DNA of 64,000 nt, taken from positions 1 through 64,000 of the forward strand of contig NZ_ALJF01000012.1 in the NCBI RefSeq assembly GCF_000300855.1. The letters run 5' to 3'. The notes under the pieces were generated by a model. It was given only the letters and a program-made list of their open reading frames with translations. It had not been told where the DNA came from and made no database searches. The position numbers and the translations under genes were made by a program. The DNA is from Agrobacterium albertimagni AOL15 (GTDB taxonomy: Bacteria; Pseudomonadota; Alphaproteobacteria; Rhizobiales; Rhizobiaceae). Shown piece after piece: positions 25,260-35,965 of the stretch (positions are counted from its first letter, which is position 1; every line of letters starts with the position of its first letter).

Positions 25260-27791
25260 TTACGGTGTCCCGCTTGCCAGACGATCATTGAAGACGCGCG
25301 CGAGACGCTGCATGCCATCGACCGTGAGCGAATCCTCGTGCCAACCTTCAAGATCAATGACAGAGGCCGTTCCGGTCACCGTCTTGTCCCAGCCGAACAG
25401 AAGTCTGCGGGCGCGAGCAGGGCTTGCCTGGCTTTTTAACAGCATCAGTTCACCAACCGGTTTCGCCTTGTAGCCGCGTGAAAGCTGCACGAGGAAATCG
25501 GTGACCCGAACATTCGCAGCCTCTTCTACGCTCGCCTTTGTGCTGCTCGGGCTGATTGCGCCGATAAGTTTCTGGGTGAGGCGGAACTCCTTCAGGAAGC
25601 CAAGCAGTCTGATCCGCCCAGTAAACAGCTTGCGGGTAAAATAGAGTGTGCGTTTGACACGACGTTCGGCATTCCAGAAGCGCTGGCGAAGCCAGGGCTG
25701 TGAGCGGAAGTAGCCGGGCGCCCAGGAATCGATTGCCGCCGTGAAGGCAACATCGACGCCCATTTCCTGCAGCTGGTGCGCAATTTCGATCGCCAGTATC
25801 CCGTTCACGCAAAGACCGACGATGCCCACGGGTCCCTGGCCAGGATGAATATCCATGGCGCGGATCACCGAGGCGGCCACGTCTTCGAGCGTGACGTCGG
25901 GTGAGACGTCATCTTCCGATACACTGAACATGTTGAGGTTATAGACCGACAGGCTGTCGTCCAGCCTGTTGGCCAGTTGGTAATAGAGAAAGGGGTGATT
26001 GATCGAATAGACCGCGCCGGGACCGGTGCCCTGCTTCAAGGTGCTGCGTTCGAAGACTGGTGCCGCCCTTTGTTGTGCGGATAGGCTGTCATCAACGAGT
26101 GGGCCAAACAGCGCTTCGCCGAAACCGCGCAGGGTCGGATGGCGGAAAAGCAGTGTCAGTTCCGGCTTGACTCCCAATGTTTCCCTGACCGCCGAGAGCA
26201 TGCGCAGGGCCAGAAGCGAGTGTCCACCAAGCGCAAAGAAGTCCGACTCCGGATCAATGGATTTGACGTCGAGAACCCTCATCCATATCTCCGTCAAGAG
26301 GCGCATGCGCTCAGCCGGAGTGACGTCACATGCATGTTGGGCGAGGTCAGGTGCCCCAGCGATCGGGAGCGCTTTGCGATCAGGGGCTGCTGCGATTTCG
26401 GCTTCACCATTTGACCCCAACCACGACTTGGTGATTTGGACCGGTGACAGCGGCGCCGTCGGCGTACTCAAAGCCTGCTCGTAGACGTCTTGCCAGACTT
26501 TCAGAATATGCTCGATCGTGGAGCGGTCGAAGAGGTCGGTATTGTATTCGATCGACATGCGCCAGCCTGAGGGACGACCTACCATGCCGAAGCTGATGTC
26601 ATAGACAACGCCGGGTGACTGCGAGGCGGCACTGATGAGCTCGAAGTCACCATAGGAGCGGTCCTCCATGAAGGCCTTCGACAGATTGAAGTTGACCGAA
26701 ATCAGCGGATTGCGCGAGGGATCGCGCACCGGATTGATGAATTCGACCAGCTTGTTGAATGGCACGCGCTGGTGGTTGACCGCAGCAGTGACCGTCTTTG
26801 TCGCCGATGTCAGGTGTTCCTCAAAACTCATTTGCGGGCTGACAGGCACACGCAGGACCAGATTGTTGATGAACACGCCGATCATCGGCTCGAGATCGGA
26901 ATGTTCGCGCCCGGCGATCTGGGTGCCGAAGAGTATGTCCTCGGATCCGGTGACCCGGTTGAGCACGGCACTGACGATGGCAACACCATAGGCAAAGAGC
27001 GAAACCTTGTGATCACGCGCGGCCGCTTCCATGCGCTCGCCGAATTCAACGGGTTTCACTGCAGAGAGGATCGTCCCATTGACGGTCTTGATCGCGGGTC
27101 TTGGGTGATCGCTTGGAACCTCGAAATAGGGAGCACCCGCCAGGGTTTCCTTCCAGAAGCTCTTTTCCGCCTCAAACCCATAGCTTGAAAGGTATTCCTG
27201 CTGCCACAAGGCATAGTCGCCATATTGCAATGGCAGGTCAGGCAGAGACGGTACGCGGCCGGCCTCCATGGCCGACGCGATCTCCCCGAGTTCGCGACCG
27301 AGCACGCGGATCGACCAGCCGTCAAAACAGGTCTGGTGCGCGGTGATCAGCAGGAATGCCCTGCTGTTTTCCACCATCAGCAAGGTGACGCGGAACAAGC
27401 CGGCCTGAGACAGATCGAAGGGAGCGGAGGCCGTTTCCTCGCCGATCGACAGGATGCGCTGTTCGCGCTGCTCTGCCGGCATGCTCCTCAAGTCGATCAC
27501 CGACAGCTTGAAGTCGACAGCATCGAGCACCTGCTGGGTGGGATTGCCTTGTCGTTCGATAAAGCGTGTGCGCAGGATTTCGTGGCGCTGAATGATCTTG
27601 CGAAACGCCGCCTCGATCGTCGACGCCTTAAACGTCCCGCGAATTTCCCAACGCACCGCGACATTCAAGGCCGGGTTTCCAGGCTGCATCTGATCGAGGA
27701 CCCAGCAACGCAGTTGGGTTTGCGTGCAGGGAAACTCGCCGATGATCTCGGGTGACTCCGTCGTCAGAGAGACGCTTTCGTGCTGGTTCAT
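25260..27791 (-). CDS. NRPS termination module: C*-PCP-TE, no adenylation domain
   Basis: An 843-residue synthetase. The condensation domain (about 18-445) has the active-site motif as H152-Q-T-C-F-D157-G158, so the second, catalytic His of HHxxxDG is Gln153. The remaining C motifs (YGDYALWQ, IGVFINNLVLRV, HQRVPFNKLVE) are intact. The PCP (about 490-560) carries LGGHSLLALR with attachment Ser525. The thioesterase (about 590-840) has GLCVNG, where Cys661 replaces the nucleophilic Ser, with Asp688 and His818 as candidate triad partners. No A domain is present, so the PCP must be loaded in trans or receive the chain for cyclisation or release. Overlaps the previous gene by four bases. Confidence 0.93.
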   Translation of the reverse strand: MNQHESVSLTTESPEIIGEFPCTQTQLRCWVLDQMQPGNPALNVAVRWEIRGTFKASTIEAAFRKIIQRHEILRTRFIERQGNPTQQVLDAVDFKLSVIDLRSMPAEQREQRILSIGEETASAPFDLSQAGLFRVTLLMVENSRAFLLITAHQTCFDGWSIRVLGRELGEIASAMEAGRVPSLPDLPLQYGDYALWQQEYLSSYGFEAEKSFWKETLAGAPYFEVPSDHPRPAIKTVNGTILSAVKPVEFGERMEAAARDHKVSLFAYGVAIVSAVLNRVTGSEDILFGTQIAGREHSDLEPMIGVFINNLVLRVPVSPQMSFEEHLTSATKTVTAAVNHQRVPFNKLVEFINPVRDPSRNPLISVNFNLSKAFMEDRSYGDFELISAASQSPGVVYDISFGMVGRPSGWRMSIEYNTDLFDRSTIEHILKVWQDVYEQALSTPTAPLSPVQITKSWLGSNGEAEIAAAPDRKALPIAGAPDLAQHACDVTPAERMRLLTEIWMRVLDVKSIDPESDFFALGGHSLLALRMLSAVRETLGVKPELTLLFRHPTLRGFGEALFGPLVDDSLSAQQRAAPVFERSTLKQGTGPGAVYSINHPFLYYQLANRLDDSLSVYNLNMFSVSEDDVSPDVTLEDVAASVIRAMDIHPGQGPVGIVGLCVNGILAIEIAHQLQEMGVDVAFTAAIDSWAPGYFRSQPWLRQRFWNAERRVKRTLYFTRKLFTGRIRLLGFLKEFRLTQKLIGAISPSSTKASVEEAANVRVTDFLVQLSRGYKAKPVGELMLLKSQASPARARRLLFGWDKTVTGTASVIDLEGWHEDSLTVDGMQRLARVFNDRLASGTP

Positions 27792-30700
27792 GATATCCGC
27801 TCCATGCTTCGCCGCGCGCCGTTCCGGAAGCTCGAAAGCGAGGGTATCTGATGGACGATGCCGCCTTCGTCAGGCGAACTGACGCTCAGCTGTTCCGCCG
27901 CCTTTTCGGCATAGGCGGCGAGTTCTGCAATCGACGGGTAACGGAGGAGGTGTTTGGCTTCGAGCGGCAGGCCGGCATCGAGCATTCGAGCCGCGATGCG
28001 GAATATCATCAGGGAATCTGCGCCGAGCGCATAGAGATTGTCTTCGACGCCGATCGGGTCGATGTCGAGTACACCCTCCCAGATGTCCATCAGCCGCTCT
28101 TCCATGGCTGTGCGCGGTGCCGTCTTTGCGGCTGCCTTGGTCTGCCCGTCGTCACGGCGCAGCTCGCGGGCTTCCAGGGCCTTGCGGTTGAGCTTGCCAT
28201 TGCCTGTCAGAGGCAGTTCGATTTCCCGAGACCAGACGGAGGGCACCATATAGGCGGGCAGGTCGCGACGAACCGCCTTGGCAAGCTCTGCCGCATCCGC
28301 TGCCCGGGTCTCGGGGTTGGCGACGAAGTAGCAGGCAAGCAGCAGCTCTCCGCGGGCGTTTCTGGCGCCGACGACAGCGCATTGGCGCAGACCTTCGACC
28401 TTTGAGATCACCGCTTCGATCTCTCCAAGCTCAATGCGGAAACCGCGCAGTTTCACCTGATTGTCGCGTCGGCCAAGCAACTGCAACGAGCCATCCTTCA
28501 GACGCCGGCCGAGATCGCCGGTCTTGTAGAGGCGCTGCTCCTCACCAAGGCCGATATCGCAGGAGATGAATGCGGTCTCGGTCAGGTCTGGTCTGTCGAA
28601 ATAGCCCTCCGCCAGGCCATCCCCGCCGATATGGAGTTCACCGACGACCCCGGGTGGCACAAGGCGACCATCGGGGCCGAGAATGTGAAGCTCGGTATTT
28701 GCGATCGGGTGACCGATCGTGATCGGTGCGTCCCCATCGGTGATCTTGGCCAACGACGACCAGATGGTGGTTTCGGTCGGACCATACATGTTCCATAGGG
28801 AGCCCTGCATGCCGGAAAGTGTGCGGGCAAGGCTTGCAGGCAGTGCCTCGCCACCACACAGCTTCTTCAAGGGACGGGTTTTATCGAGGCCGGCTTCAAC
28901 CAGCATCTGCCAGAGTGTCGGGGTCGCCTGAAGCACGGTTGCAGCGCTTTCGTTGATGAGGCGAACAAGCGCGAAACCGTCTTCGACCTGCGAACGGTCA
29001 GCGATCACAACACTGCCACCGCAGATCAGCGGCAGGTAAAGTTCGAGGCCCGCGATGTCGAATGAGATCGTGGTGACCGCGACGATGACGTCGTCCGACG
29101 CGAAGCCTGGTTCCCTGGCCATCGAGCACAAGAAGTTCGTCAGCGAGCGGTGGCTGATCGAGACACCTTTGGGCGTTCCCGTCGACCCGGAGGTAAAGAT
29201 CACATAGGCGGTGCTATCGGCGTGAGGCGGCAGGATATCCGGTGCTGATGCGGAGGAAGGGGCCAGAGCGCTGAGCACCTTGTCCAGCCGGATCGTCGCC
29301 GTTTTTAAGGTGCCGATCTCTGCCTCATCCGCGTCTGTCTTTGTGAGTGCCTCATTCGCATCCGTGTCGCAGACGATGGCAGCCGGTCTCGCGGCATTGA
29401 GCGTCTGGTGAAGGCGCGCCGCCGGATGACCAGGGTCAAGTGGCACATAAGCATGACCTGCCTTCATGATGCCGATCAGGGCCACGAGCATCTCGAGCGA
29501 GCGGTCTACCAGCAGCGCCACGCGCTCGCCCCGTCCGTGAAGGACTTTCTGGAGATGGTGGGCAAAGGCGTTGCTTTGCGCCTCAAGCTCCCCATAGGTC
29601 ATCGATCGAGCGCCATGGCGCGCAGCGATAGCGCCCGCTTTCGATTGGGCCTGTCTGGCAACCAAGGTAACGACGCTGTCCTCGCGCGGATAGTCGGCAG
29701 CGCTTTCATTGAGATCCCGAGCCAGCCAATGCATTTCTCGTTGCGATAGCAGAGGCAGGTCGGTCACCAGCGAAGCGTCCTTTTCGGCGAGCGCCGTCAA
29801 CAAGGTGATAAGGTGGCCAATCCAGCGCTCGACCGTTTCGCGGTCCAGGACGTCCGCATTGTAGTCGACGTCGATCCGGATGCCATCCTTGCTCTCGATC
29901 ATGTTGAGGAACATGTCGAAATTCGCGAAGGATTTGGGGTTGGGCGTAATCGCGACGTCCAGTCCCTCGAATGTTGCATTTGCCGCGACACGTTCAAGGT
30001 TGAACTGAATGCCTGTCAACGGGAGGCGGCTGGGGTCACGCTTTACACCCAGCGTCTTGACGAGCGTGCCATACGTATAGTCCTGATGCTCGAAAGCCTT
30101 GAGAACCAGTTGTTGGGTGGTCTTCAGGTGATCCTCGAAGGAGGCTTCAAGATCGACCCGCTGGCGGATCGGTAGCAGATTGACACAGTGACCGACGAGG
30201 ATCTTGTCTTCCAGCAGGCTCTGGCCTGCCGAGGGAACCGCGATAACGATGTCGGTCTGGCCCGAAAGGCGCGCAAGCATGACCTGAAGTGCCGCAAGCA
30301 TGGTGGAAAACATCGTCGCACCAGACCGCGCGCCGCGCTTTCTCACCGCACCGCTTATGTCGGACGGAACGATCACCGTGCAGGTGCCGCCTGCAAAGCT
30401 GCGCCGATCTGGATGCGGACGATCGAAGGGCAGATCAAGGAGTTCGGGCGGCTGCTGATATTGTGCATGCCAGAATTGTGCGGTGTTTGAACCGACCTCG
30501 CCGCCGGGTGCATGGTGCTCGGCGTAGTCGGCAAAAGACATAGAGGGCTCAAGCATCGGCGATTCCGCCCGCAAGGCGGCCGTATAGGCCTGTGACAGCT
30601 CATTGATGATCACGTTCAGCGACCAGCCATCGCAGACGATGTGGTGTGCGGTAAACACCAGCACGTGCCGATCCTGCGCCATTGTCACGAGAAAAGCGCG

Positions 30701-33700
30701 TGCCAGTGGCCCTTCCACGAGATCAAACGGCGTCTTGGCATCGGCTTCGATCAGTTGCGCGAGCCTGGCCTTCGCCGACGGATCTTCAGACAGGTCGATC
30801 AGCTCGACCGGGAGCGTGAAGTCGGAGATGAAGCTGAAGCGTTCGCCGTTGCGATCGAAGCGAATATGCAAAGCATCATGGCGCGCGACGACGGCATGGA
30901 TTGCCCGAACAAAGGCATGCTTGTCCAGCGTTCCAGACAACTCAAGGGACAAGGATTCGTTGAAGGAGCAGGAGGCTTCTTCACCGGCCTGTGCGGCAAG
31001 CCAGATCTCGGATTGCGCTTCGGTTAGTCGCGCACTCTTTGTCCGGTCTGGCTTGGAGAGCGCTGGCCGGGGCGAAGCTTGAGTGGCATTTGCCAGCCCG
31101 TTCAGCCCGCGCCCCGCCTTGGGCGCCAGGATGCCGACGCATTGCAGAGCGTCGACTGCATCGCGGAAGGCTCTGGCGATCGTCTTGAAGTCCTCTTCGC
31201 TATGGGCCGTCGTCAAGAAGCAGGGATAGCCCTCCTGGATGTGGATGCCGTTCATCCGAAGATAGGGGTAGAGCAGTCCGCCAAGCGGATCCTGACTGCT
31301 GAAATCGGTCACGAACCAGCTCTTGTAGCCGCGCAGGCATGGCGGGACGCCCCGCTTTTCGAGCTCCAGGTTGATTTCGTCGACAAGCGCTTCCGTTCGC
31401 TTTGCCACACGGTCGTAGAGCGCGGATCCATCGCCTTTGATGTGGTGAAGCACGGCACGGGCCGCTGCAAGAACCACCGGGTGGCGAACGAAGGTGCCGG
31501 CAAAGAAGGTCGGGACGACGTTGGGCACGCTGTCGTCACCATAGCGCCAGTAGCCTCCGTCAAGTGCGTCCATGAAGCGGTTGTTTCCTGCCAAGACCCC
31601 GATCGGCATGCCGCCGCCGACGACCTTGCCGTATGTTGCCATGTCACCCTTGATACCCCAGATCGCCTGCATGCCGCCGGGATCGACGCGAAAGCCGGTG
31701 ACCACTTCATCGAAGACCAGTGCATAGCCTGACGTATCGGCGATCTCGCGCAATGTCGCGACGAAGTCACGCGGGCGAAGTTCGGGATGGCGGCTCTGAA
31801 TAGGCTCGATGATGACGGCTGCCAGCTCGCCTGCATTTGCCTTGATCCAGTCCAGGCTCTCGTCTGTGCCATAGGGCAGGACGACCATGTTGCTCACCGA
31901 GCCGGAGGGAATGCCGGCGGCAATCGGCAGAGCGATCGGTTCCTTGGCGCGGGCGCGGCCCTTGACGAGGACCTCGTCGAACTGGCCGTGATAGTCGTTG
32001 GCGAACACAGCAATACGATCGCGACCGGTGACGGCGCGGGCAAGCCGCATGGCGGCCATAACGGCTTCAGAGCCAGTGTTGCAGAACGTCACCCGTTGAT
32101 GGCCGGTCATGGCGCTGAAAAGTTCTGCGACCTCGCCAGCCAGTGGCGTCTGGGGACCAATTGCAAAACCGTCCTCCATCTGAGCTTTCATTGCCTCGAC
32201 GACGAAATCCGGCGCATGGCCAAAGGCCGTCTGGCCGAAACCATTGACCAAGTCGATATATTCATGACCGTCGATATCCCAGATGCGCGCGCCCTTGGAG
32301 CGGTGGCACACCACGGGGAAGATCATTTCCTTCCATTCTGCTCTGAAGCCGGACGCCGTGCGCGGATCGGCCAGGCTGGCCCGATGGGCCTGGGTAAACT
32401 GCTTGGAGCCTTGGTTTCGATTGGAATAGGCAAGCACGAGGTCGTTGATGAAGGCTCCTTGCTCCGCGCTGGTCTGCGCCATGCCCCTCTTGCCGGACTG
32501 CTGATAGTGGCGATATCGCGCGCCGCCGATTTCCTCGGTTTCCGCCGCCTCCGGGCCGGGTTTTCCAAGCGCTACAGGCTCAGGGTCAGTGGAGGGGGCA
32601 GGACTGGCGGGAGACGGCGTTTCAGACGTCGTTGGCGCAGATGATGCGCTTGCGGTCACGCCGCCGCCCTGAAGCAGCTGGAACTGCTGTGCAAAGAGGT
32701 CCTGCGCCAAGCGCAGCTGGGATTGCAGCAGCGCTTCGAGGCCCGGTGCCGCTGCCGCGCGGTCAGCGATCTGCATCACCGCTGAAGGTGTCGACGAAGG
32801 CGTTGTCGTCTGGACCGCTATGGCGGACGGACCGGTTGTAATCGATGCTGGCTGCGGTTTGATTGGGACGTCAGCGTCTGCCGGGTCCGGAGGCAGCACC
32901 CGATCGAGATGGCGCGCCAGTGCCGCGACCGATGGGATGTTGGCCAACAGTTCACGAAACGAGATCCTGACGCCGTAGAGCCGGTCGATCTTCTGGGCAA
33001 ACTGGCCGATAAACAGGCTGTCGAAGCCAAGTTCGAGGAAAGTGTCATTGATGTTTTGCGCATCAATCGGCTCGCCGGACATCTCGCCCAAGAGCGAGAT
33101 CAAGGCAGACTCGAGCTTTGCAATGCGGCTCGGGACCGTCACGGTGTTGATGGCGTTCATGGTTTCCACCTCACTTGATGCGAATTGCTCGCGCTTGATG
33201 CTCTGTTTGCCGTCCAAACTTGCCGGGCGTTCGGCGCGCCTGCGCCGCTCGGATGGCGGCGCTTCGATCCAGTGTCGCTGCCGCTGGAAGGGATAGGTCG
33301 GCAGGGGGATGGACTGGCGAGGATTGCCGTTGAGACCCGGCCAGGGAAGATTGCTGCCTGCCATCCAGAGTCTGGCATGGGCGTCGGCCACGAAGTGTCT
33401 GGCCAAGGCTGCGCTGTCGTGTTCCGGCAGGGACTGGACGATGGCCGGGAGTTGATCACGGCCAATCGTCTGCGCCGCAAAGACCGACAGGCTTCGACCT
33501 GGCCCGACCTCGAGCAAGATGGGGTGTTGATCCTTGCACAGGGTCAACAGACCATCGGAAAAACGCACCGGTTCGCGGCAGTGGCGTGCCCAGTAGTCCG
33601 GCGACGAGCTGAAAACCTCGCTCTGCCAGTCGCCCGTCACGCAGGAGATGTAGGGGATGGTCGCCTGCCCGTAGGTCACTTTGGACGCCACATCCCGCAG

Positions 33701-35965
33701 GGCATCGATGCACGGGTCCATCATTGCGGAATGGAAGGCGTGCGACGTATGCAGCCTGCTGAAGGCGATCCCGGCTTTTTCCAGGCGGAAACAAAGCGCT
33801 TCTATATCGTCCACTGGGCCGGAGGCGACGCAGAGTTTTGGCGCGTTGATTGCGGCGATTTCCGCCTCGCCCACGAGTTGGTTGGCAAGCACGTCGGGGG
33901 CTGCGCGCACCGATATCATCGCGCCTGGAGACTGCTCCTGCATCAGCTGTCCGCGCGTGGCCACCAGTGTTAACGCGTCCTCGAACGAGATTACGTTGGC
34001 AAGCGTCGCGGCCACGAACTCGCCGACGCTGTGGCCGATCATTGCCGTCGGCTTCAGGCCACGGGAGATCCAGAGCTGGGCCAGGGCATATTCCACGAGA
34101 TAAAGGCAAGGCTGAGCAATGCGTGTTTCTCGCTGTTCCTCGGCCAAAGCGCGGCTGACGGGACCGGCGTGGCAGATATACTCCTTCAAATCGATGCCAA
34201 AGCGCATCTTCAAGAGCTCGGTGCCGCGATCGATCCAACGGGCAAATTCCGGTTCGCTGGTATGCAGCGCAGCCCCCATGCCAACATACTGGGCGCCCTG
34301 GCCTGGAAACATGAAGACGACCGGCGGAGGGCAGTCCTCTGCGACAGCGGTTGTCGGGTTTTCCCGCTTCAGTCCCTCGATGGCCTCTTCAATCGTTTCG
34401 GCCGATATCGCGGTACGGGTGCGAAAGGCGTGGCGCCCCTCCTGCAGCGTTGTGGCAAGCGCCTCGATTGAGATGTCTCGATTCTTCTCCAGATGGCCCA
34501 CGAGATTGCGTCGCATCTGCGACAAGGCAGCTTCCGAGCGGGCCGACAGGGGGAGGATCAGGGGTGCGGTCGTCCTGGCCTCTCCCTTGATGGGTTTGGG
34601 GGCCTCTTCCAGGACGACGTGTATATTGGTCCCGCCAACCCCAAACGCGCTGACGCCTGCGCAGCGCGGTGTGGAGCCAGCCGGCCAGTCGCTCGTCCGG
34701 TCGGGAATGTAAAATCGCGTATTGTCGAGATCTACGTGTGGATTGGGGGCCTTGAAGTTGGGCATCGCGGGGATCTTGCCGTGATGCAAGGCAAGAGTCG
34801 CCTTGATGAGGCCCGCGACCCCGGCCGCTGCATCAAGATGGCCGATCGACCCCTTCAAGGAGCCGAGGGCGCAGCTTTTGCGTTGCAGAGGCGCCCGCGA
34901 AAACGCCTGCGTGAGGCCAGAGAACTCAATCGGATCGCCCAGCGGGGTCGCAGTGCCATGGCACTCGATGTAGCCGATCGCTGCGGGATCAATACCCGCA
35001 TGGGCGATCGCAGCCGTGATAACGTCTGCCTGTCCCTCTGCACTTGGGGCGGTAAAACCGATCTTGTCAGACCCGTCATTGTTGACGCCATAACCGCGGA
35101 TGATCGCATAGATCATATCGCCGTCGGCCAAGGCGTCTTCGAGCCGCTTGAGGAGAACAACGCCGGCTCCGCTGCCGAAGACCGTGCCGGATGCATCCGC
35201 ATCGAAGGGACGGCAGACGCCGTCTCGGGAAACCATCCCGCCTTCCTGATAGATACAGCCGCGCTTCTGCGGATGGGTGATCGAGACACCGCCGGCCAGC
35301 GCCATATCGCAACTATAGGTCAGAAGGTTCTGGCATGCCTGCGAGACGGCAAGCAGCGAAGTGGAGCAGGCCGATTGCAGCGTGAAGGCTGGGCCGCGCA
35401 GATTGAGCTTGTAGGCGATGCGCGTTGCAAGCGCGTCGCCGAGCGAACCTATCAGTTGGTTGTAGCAGCCGATCTGATAGTTGGACGTGACTTCCTCGAC
35501 GGCCGCGCGGTCGGGAAGCACATTGTTGAGCAGGTAAGTTGGCATCGAGCAGCCGGCAAAGACACCGACCAGACCAGGCGCTTGATAGGGATCGTACCCG
35601 GCAGACTCCAAGGCTTCCCAGCAGATTTCCAGAAAAACCCGATGCTGAGGATCGGTCAATGCCGCTTCGCGCGCGAACATGCCGAAGAATTCGGCATCAA
35701 ACATATCTACGTCGGCAAGGTGCGGACGGCATGCGACATAGTCGGGTGACGCGCGTTCCTCGTCTGTGAACCCATCTTCGATCTCGTCTGCTTTGAAGAT
35801 GCGGAAAGCATTTTCTCCACTTTTCACGAGGTCCCACAGACCTTGAACGCTGTCGGCCTTCGGAAAGCGTCCGGACATTCCGATGATTGCGATGCCGCCG
35901 GAAACATCAGGGTCGACCTCGGCATTCTTGGGAGCATGGCCGTTTGGCCGCAGGTCGACGGTCAT
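27788..35965 (-). CDS. Hybrid PKS-NRPS: KS-AT-ACP-aminotransferase-C-A-PCP
   Basis: A 2725-residue megasynthase. KS (20-455): Cys200 in QSACSTS, His336, His376. AT (548-860): Ser646 in GHSVGE; SHAFHS at 741-746 indicates malonyl-CoA. No KR, DH or ER. ACP: FDSL with Ser983. A Pro/Ala/Ser/Thr-rich linker (1030-1145) leads to a class-III PLP aminotransferase (1205-1610), Lys1447 in ATYGKVVGGG, as in McyE/MycA beta-aminotransferase domains. C (1645-2075): HHIVCDG intact, His1774-Asp1779. A (2095-2575): specificity positions read by alignment D-I-L-Q-L-G-M-I-W, one change from the known glycine code DILQLGLIW. PCP: Ser2651. The ends overlap both neighbouring genes by four bases. It resembles the microcystin McyE domain order, without the methyltransferase. 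Confidence 0.96.
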   Translation of the reverse strand: MTVDLRPNGHAPKNAEVDPDVSGGIAIIGMSGRFPKADSVQGLWDLVKSGENAFRIFKADEIEDGFTDEERASPDYVACRPHLADVDMFDAEFFGMFAREAALTDPQHRVFLEICWEALESAGYDPYQAPGLVGVFAGCSMPTYLLNNVLPDRAAVEEVTSNYQIGCYNQLIGSLGDALATRIAYKLNLRGPAFTLQSACSTSLLAVSQACQNLLTYSCDMALAGGVSITHPQKRGCIYQEGGMVSRDGVCRPFDADASGTVFGSGAGVVLLKRLEDALADGDMIYAIIRGYGVNNDGSDKIGFTAPSAEGQADVITAAIAHAGIDPAAIGYIECHGTATPLGDPIEFSGLTQAFSRAPLQRKSCALGSLKGSIGHLDAAAGVAGLIKATLALHHGKIPAMPNFKAPNPHVDLDNTRFYIPDRTSDWPAGSTPRCAGVSAFGVGGTNIHVVLEEAPKPIKGEARTTAPLILPLSARSEAALSQMRRNLVGHLEKNRDISIEALATTLQEGRHAFRTRTAISAETIEEAIEGLKRENPTTAVAEDCPPPVVFMFPGQGAQYVGMGAALHTSEPEFARWIDRGTELLKMRFGIDLKEYICHAGPVSRALAEEQRETRIAQPCLYLVEYALAQLWISRGLKPTAMIGHSVGEFVAATLANVISFEDALTLVATRGQLMQEQSPGAMISVRAAPDVLANQLVGEAEIAAINAPKLCVASGPVDDIEALCFRLEKAGIAFSRLHTSHAFHSAMMDPCIDALRDVASKVTYGQATIPYISCVTGDWQSEVFSSSPDYWARHCREPVRFSDGLLTLCKDQHPILLEVGPGRSLSVFAAQTIGRDQLPAIVQSLPEHDSAALARHFVADAHARLWMAGSNLPWPGLNGNPRQSIPLPTYPFQRQRHWIEAPPSERRRRAERPASLDGKQSIKREQFASSEVETMNAINTVTVPSRIAKLESALISLLGEMSGEPIDAQNINDTFLELGFDSLFIGQFAQKIDRLYGVRISFRELLANIPSVAALARHLDRVLPPDPADADVPIKPQPASITTGPSAIAVQTTTPSSTPSAVMQIADRAAAAPGLEALLQSQLRLAQDLFAQQFQLLQGGGVTASASSAPTTSETPSPASPAPSTDPEPVALGKPGPEAAETEEIGGARYRHYQQSGKRGMAQTSAEQGAFINDLVLAYSNRNQGSKQFTQAHRASLADPRTASGFRAEWKEMIFPVVCHRSKGARIWDIDGHEYIDLVNGFGQTAFGHAPDFVVEAMKAQMEDGFAIGPQTPLAGEVAELFSAMTGHQRVTFCNTGSEAVMAAMRLARAVTGRDRIAVFANDYHGQFDEVLVKGRARAKEPIALPIAAGIPSGSVSNMVVLPYGTDESLDWIKANAGELAAVIIEPIQSRHPELRPRDFVATLREIADTSGYALVFDEVVTGFRVDPGGMQAIWGIKGDMATYGKVVGGGMPIGVLAGNNRFMDALDGGYWRYGDDSVPNVVPTFFAGTFVRHPVVLAAARAVLHHIKGDGSALYDRVAKRTEALVDEINLELEKRGVPPCLRGYKSWFVTDFSSQDPLGGLLYPYLRMNGIHIQEGYPCFLTTAHSEEDFKTIARAFRDAVDALQCVGILAPKAGRGLNGLANATQASPRPALSKPDRTKSARLTEAQSEIWLAAQAGEEASCSFNESLSLELSGTLDKHAFVRAIHAVVARHDALHIRFDRNGERFSFISDFTLPVELIDLSEDPSAKARLAQLIEADAKTPFDLVEGPLARAFLVTMAQDRHVLVFTAHHIVCDGWSLNVIINELSQAYTAALRAESPMLEPSMSFADYAEHHAPGGEVGSNTAQFWHAQYQQPPELLDLPFDRPHPDRRSFAGGTCTVIVPSDISGAVRKRGARSGATMFSTMLAALQVMLARLSGQTDIVIAVPSAGQSLLEDKILVGHCVNLLPIRQRVDLEASFEDHLKTTQQLVLKAFEHQDYTYGTLVKTLGVKRDPSRLPLTGIQFNLERVAANATFEGLDVAITPNPKSFANFDMFLNMIESKDGIRIDVDYNADVLDRETVERWIGHLITLLTALAEKDASLVTDLPLLSQREMHWLARDLNESAADYPREDSVVTLVARQAQSKAGAIAARHGARSMTYGELEAQSNAFAHHLQKVLHGRGERVALLVDRSLEMLVALIGIMKAGHAYVPLDPGHPAARLHQTLNAARPAAIVCDTDANEALTKTDADEAEIGTLKTATIRLDKVLSALAPSSASAPDILPPHADSTAYVIFTSGSTGTPKGVSISHRSLTNFLCSMAREPGFASDDVIVAVTTISFDIAGLELYLPLICGGSVVIADRSQVEDGFALVRLINESAATVLQATPTLWQMLVEAGLDKTRPLKKLCGGEALPASLARTLSGMQGSLWNMYGPTETTIWSSLAKITDGDAPITIGHPIANTELHILGPDGRLVPPGVVGELHIGGDGLAEGYFDRPDLTETAFISCDIGLGEEQRLYKTGDLGRRLKDGSLQLLGRRDNQVKLRGFRIELGEIEAVISKVEGLRQCAVVGARNARGELLLACYFVANPETRAADAAELAKAVRRDLPAYMVPSVWSREIELPLTGNGKLNRKALEARELRRDDGQTKAAAKTAPRTAMEERLMDIWEGVLDIDPIGVEDNLYALGADSLMIFRIAARMLDAGLPLEAKHLLRYPSIAELAAYAEKAAEQLSVSSPDEGGIVHQIPSLSSFRNGARRSMERIS

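Noticed and set aside
27788..35965. Ketoreductase or methyltransferase domain hidden in the PKS
   Set aside because: The stretch between AT and ACP is too short (about 50 residues) and the ACP-aminotransferase linker is low-complexity; no KR or SAM motif was seen.
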